Positions 5,657 to 7,461 of a stretch of DNA of 7,461 nt are shown here, piece after piece. The stretch covers positions 1,060 to 8,520 of the forward strand of contig DDRA01000144.1 of the NCBI GenBank assembly GCA_002343545.1. Direction: 5' to 3'. The notes beneath the pieces are model-generated. The model saw only the letters and a list, made by a program, of their open reading frames with translations. It was not told the DNA's origin and did not search any database. Every line of letters starts with the position of its first letter. Positions within the stretch are counted from its first letter, which is position 1. The DNA is from Bacteriovoracaceae bacterium UBA2428 (GTDB taxonomy: Bacteria > Bdellovibrionota > UBA2428). The position numbers and the translations under genes are program-made.

Positions 5657-6051
5657 GCCCCGATCGTCGATTCCGAGCGAAGCTCGCGCATGGTCGAGAG
5701 CAGCTCACCCAACTCAAAGGGCTTTCGGAGACTTCGCCAGGCTCCGAGCCCTTTGGCCTGTTCAGAGATCGTGTCGGCTCCCGAGATGACGATGAGCTTC
5801 GTCCGGGAGCGGTCGAGCGTCTTGATGAGCTTCTCGTGGAACTCGGCCGTCGGCATGCCCGGCACGTTAAGGTCCAAGATTACGGCCGTCGGCGCGTCGT
5901 TCGTGGGCGCGAGCGCTTCGAGTGCCCCTTTGGCGCAAGCCGCGGTCTCGGAGTGAACGTCGAGGATCTTGAGGGCTTCGCAGTAGAGCTCACGCGTATC
6001 CGCGTCGTCCTCGACGATGAGAACTCGCAAATTTTTGGATTCCGTCCGCAT
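5653..6051 (-). CDS. Single-domain (CheY-like) response regulator
   Basis: The start at 6051 is chosen because AGAGGGG (6058-6064) lies six bases upstream. An extension to 6084 would put this Shine-Dalgarno inside the gene. The 132 residues form one receiver domain and nothing else. The acidic pocket is Glu14-Asp15-Asp16, the phospho-acceptor is Asp60 (in ILDLNVPGMP, 58-67), the switch residue is Ser90, and the conserved lysine is Lys110 followed by Pro111-Phe112. The aromatic residue usually found three positions before the lysine is Ser107 here, so signalling through the Tyr/Phe switch may be altered. No kinase is in the window, so its partner must be encoded elsewhere (orphan). Having no output domain, it must act by protein contact or as a phosphate sink. 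It lies after the terminator of the upstream operon and so needs its own promoter; only a weak sigma-54-like match (6113-6126, minus) was seen. Confidence 0.9.
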   Translation of the reverse strand: MRTESKNLRVLIVEDDADTRELYCEALKILDVHSETAACAKGALEALAPTNDAPTAVILDLNVPGMPTAEFHEKLIKTLDRSRTKLIVISGADTISEQAKGLGAWRSLRKPFELGELLSTMRELRSESTIGA

Positions 6052-6057
6052 CTGACA

Positions 6058-6064
6058 CCCCTCT
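6058..6064 (-). promoter_or_regulatory. Ribosome binding site that fixes the response regulator start
   Basis: AGAGGGG on the minus strand stands six bases before the ATG at 6051. An alternative in-frame ATG at 6084 lies upstream of this site and has no better one. Confidence 0.65.
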
Positions 6065-6186
6065 TCAAGTGGACACCTGCCCACCTAAATTTCCCCCGGG
6101 AGGCAGACTTCTGCGTTTTGGCGGCCTCGTCAAGGACCGTTTGCGGGCGGGTCCGTGGGCCAAAACCCGCTCAATCGATTGGATTG

Positions 6187-6224
6187 GAAAACAAAAAGGC
6201 CCGCCCCCCGATAAGGGGCGGGCC
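6187..6224 (-). terminator. Strong rho-independent terminator of the BON-YflT operon
   Basis: GGCCCGCCCC (6198-6207) and GGGGCGGGCC (6215-6224) form a perfect 10-bp G:C stem with a 7-base loop. On the minus strand the stem is followed by TTTTTGTTTT (6197-6188). It lies 25 bases after the stop of the stress protein gene. The 6065-6186 stretch between it and the response regulator contains no gene and only small palindromes (GCAGACTTCTGC at 6103-6114; AATCGATT near 6173). Confidence 0.9.
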
Positions 6225-6249
6225 AAGTTATCGCGTCGGACCGAAAGAT

Positions 6250-6813
6250 TTAGACGCGGGTCTGAGGACGGGTCGACGAAGAGGAAGAGAGCTCCCGCTC
6301 CGAGTCGATATCCTGCGCGCCGGCGCGCTCCAAGATTTCGCGAGCGCGCTTGGACCAGCGCGAATCGTCGACGTGCACCGACAGAAGCATGCCGCCGTCT
6401 TTTACGTAGTCCTCGTAACGCTTGGCTTCGTATTCAGGGATACCCATGCCGACCAGAGCGCCGGCGACGCCGCCGAAAGCTCCGCCCAGACCCGCACCGG
6501 CCAACGCCGAAACGATCGGGCCGGCCGCCACGAAAGGCCCGATGCCCGGGATGGCGAGCGCGCCGATACCGACGAGCCAGCCCAAACCGCCGCCCAGGAG
6601 AGCGCCGCCCGTGGCGCCGGTCGCGGTGCCTTCGGGGGCCTTGGTGGATTTCTCGTGGGCGAAGTCATTCGTGCTTTCTTCGCTGGGAAGCAGCGCCGAG
6701 ATATCCGAGTTGCGGAAGCCGTCCGCCTTTAACTCGTCGACCGCGCGCTCGAGCGCGACGCGGCTGCGAAAGATTCCGAAAACCGACATATTGCCTTTTT
6801 TTCCGTATTCCAT
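6250..6813 (-). CDS. YflT/GSP17M-like stress protein with glycine-zipper membrane region
   Basis: This gene encodes 187 residues. AAGGAG (6819-6824) five bases upstream supports the ATG at 6813; Met9 is a possible but less supported start. Residues 9-45 (VFGIFRSRVALERAVDELKADGF and beyond) match the N-terminal fold of general stress proteins of the YflT/GSP17M type, often annotated as low-temperature-induced protein. Residues 64-128 form a Gly/Ala-rich hydrophobic block with many GxxxG-like steps, read as two glycine-zipper membrane or membrane-inserting helices. Residues 126-168 (PEYEAKRYEDYVKDGGMLLSVHVDD) repeat an alpha/beta element typical of the C-terminal half. The tail is a Ser-rich stretch. 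It is second in an operon with the BON gene (24-base gap) and the strong terminator follows. The family is linked to general stress; the molecular activity is unknown. Confidence 0.85.
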   Translation of the reverse strand: MEYGKKGNMSVFGIFRSRVALERAVDELKADGFRNSDISALLPSEESTNDFAHEKSTKAPEGTATGATGGALLGGGLGWLVGIGALAIPGIGPFVAAGPIVSALAGAGLGGAFGGVAGALVGMGIPEYEAKRYEDYVKDGGMLLSVHVDDSRWSKRAREILERAGAQDIDSERELSSSSSTRPQTRV

Positions 6814-6837
6814 GTTTTCTCCTTCAATCTTGATTCG

Positions 6838-7221
6838 TTACTTGGCGATTTCGATTTCGTTCGCCACGGCGGCCGAGCTTCCGACCACCTTACCGGCGAT
6901 CGAAGCGACCTTGGCGCGCTCGGCGTCGCTACGCACCGGACCGCGCAGCGTGACCTTGCCGTCGAGCGTGACGATCTTCACGTTCTGGGCGTAGGTCGAC
7001 AGCGACGAGTCTTTCGTCAGCTCGCGGCGAATGAGGCGCGTGAGCTCGACGTCGCGACGGGTGCCGGAAGCTTGCTGGTCCGCCGTCGGCTTGGCCAAGG
7101 CGTCGTCACGAGCGTTCATGCCGGTATTGTCGGCACGCTTGCCTTCCGCGTGAACGGAACCCGGCGCCGATACGAGCGCGGCGACGCCGAGCCCGATCAT
7201 CGTTTGCATGATTCGTTTCAT
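6838..7221 (-). CDS. Secreted BON-domain protein (OsmY-like)
   Basis: The start at 7221 is set by AGGAGG (7231-7236, spacing nine). The longer frame from 7254 would include this site and the promoter. The 127 residues begin with a Sec signal peptide, MKRIMQTMIGLGVAALVSAP, cleaved probably after Val-His-Ala25. A short polar linker (26-55) leads to one BON domain at about 57-127, with the diagnostic DGKVTLRGPV strand (87-96 region) and a final NEIEI strand. Single-BON periplasmic proteins such as OsmY have roles in osmotic and envelope stress and in folding of outer membrane proteins. It is the first gene of an operon with the YflT-like protein. A near-perfect sigma-54 promoter lies upstream (7250-7264), and possible activator palindromes lie farther upstream. 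Confidence 0.92.
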   Translation of the reverse strand: MKRIMQTMIGLGVAALVSAPGSVHAEGKRADNTGMNARDDALAKPTADQQASGTRRDVELTRLIRRELTKDSSLSTYAQNVKIVTLDGKVTLRGPVRSDAERAKVASIAGKVVGSSAAVANEIEIAK

Positions 7222-7228
7222 ATTCAAG

Positions 7229-7249
7229 AACCTCCTGTGGGCGGAGGTT
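7229..7249 (-). promoter_or_regulatory. Inverted repeat overlapping the BON gene Shine-Dalgarno
   Basis: AACCTCC (7229-7235) and GGAGGTT (7243-7249) are perfect complements around a 7-base loop. In a minus-strand RNA the second arm pairs with the AGGAGG ribosome binding site and would hide it. This works only if transcription starts upstream of 7249. The sigma-54 motif predicts a start near 7239, which would exclude one arm. Confidence 0.4.
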
Positions 7250-7264
7250 TGCAAGTCACGTGCC
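7250..7264 (-). promoter_or_regulatory. Strong sigma-54 (RpoN) promoter of the BON-YflT operon
   Basis: On the minus strand the site reads GGCACGTGACTTGCA. GG (7264-7263) and GC (7252-7251) are ten bases apart, and the site agrees with TGGCACG, four bases, TTGCW at all positions except the first T. The start is predicted near 7239, giving a short leader of about 18 bases that still contains the full Shine-Dalgarno. Confidence 0.7.
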
Positions 7265-7289
7265 TCGCGCGAGCGCAGAAGGAATCGCG

Positions 7290-7320
7290 CCGTGACGAGA
7301 CGTCACGGGTCATTTGACCC
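7290..7320. promoter_or_regulatory. Two adjacent palindromes, candidate activator (UAS) sites
   Basis: CCGTGACG (7290-7297) and CGTCACGG (7301-7308) form a perfect 8-bp inverted repeat with a 3-base spacer. GGGTCA (7307-7312) and TGACCC (7315-7320) form a second one with a 2-base spacer. They lie about 51-81 bp upstream of the start predicted from the sigma-54 motif, in the broad range used by enhancer-binding activators. No T-tract follows on either strand. An alternative is a weak terminator for the gene entering from the right edge. Confidence 0.45.
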
Positions 7321-7359
7321 CAAGCGAGGCGCGTTTTGACCGATGTCGCGAACGGCGCG

Positions 7360-7461
7360 CTAAGGCTCGAAGACGGGCGCGTCGGGAAAGCCGAGACGAC
7401 CGATCATCGGCAGCTTGAGGGCGGGTCGCCAGAGATCCACGCCAAACGAGAGGCCAAGCAG
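7360..7461 (-). CDS. C-terminal end of an unidentified gene, cut by the window edge
   Basis: A minus-strand frame is open from the right edge to a TAG stop (7362-7360) and encodes 33 residues, including GVDLWRPALKLP and GRLGFPDAPVFEP near the end. The composition (Leu, Pro, Phe, Trp, Gly in ordinary proportions) is protein-like, whereas the opposite strand also stays open but reads as a charged, less typical sequence. The family cannot be identified from this piece. About 138 bases without a gene separate it from the BON gene start, so it is probably a separate unit. Confidence 0.5.
   Translation of the reverse strand: MLGLSFGVDLWRPALKLPMIGRLGFPDAPVFEP

Noticed and set aside
6113..6126. Possible sigma-54 site upstream of the response regulator (GG-N10-GC geometry, minus strand).
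   Set aside because: The -12 region reads ACGCA instead of TTGCA and the -24 box is poor; GG-N10-GC alone is expected by chance in G+C-rich DNA.

Overview
The window is G+C-rich bacterial chromosome from a Gram-negative organism. It encodes a predicted lipoprotein, two Sec-type secreted proteins and two BON-domain proteins. The mix of a transglutaminase-elicitor-like lipoprotein, BON and YflT-like stress proteins and predicted sigma-54 promoters suggests a deltaproteobacterial-type lineage (Bdellovibrionota or Myxococcota-like). That placement is inference from gene families, not from a marker gene. No mobile element, tRNA, rRNA or CRISPR array is visible.

Layout. Positions 1-124 hold extreme G and C homopolymer tracts, probably an assembly or sequencing artefact. 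A minus-strand gene (125-1168) encodes a long disordered protein with a BON domain. It is divergent, across a 374-base regulatory region, from a small secreted cysteine-rich protein (1543-2100). That gene is followed by a terminator-like hairpin and a transglutaminase-elicitor-like lipoprotein (2174-3373). The lipoprotein converges, with overlapping stop codons, on an MgtC/DUF4010 membrane protein (3370-4611, minus). Divergent from that is a two-gene operon: an acidic protein (4751-5170) and a DUF4383 membrane protein (5204-5656). The operon converges, again with overlapping stops, on a single-domain response regulator (5653-6051, minus). Last comes a minus-strand operon of a secreted BON protein (6838-7221) and a YflT-like glycine-zipper stress protein (6250-6813), closed by a strong terminator (6187-6224). 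The C-terminal end of another minus-strand gene enters at the right edge (7360-7461).

The most notable signal is regulatory. Motifs with the sigma-54 (RpoN) -24/-12 geometry (GG, ten bases, GC) lie at sensible distances upstream of four transcription units. Two (4724-4739 plus, 7250-7264 minus) are near-perfect matches to the known consensus; two in the 1169-1542 region are weaker. The units they precede encode BON, YflT-like, DUF4383 and small secreted or acidic proteins, which fits a stress or envelope-maintenance regulon. The working hypothesis is a locally clustered RpoN-dependent stress regulon. The single-domain response regulator beside it has no DNA-binding output and is not itself the sigma-54 activator.
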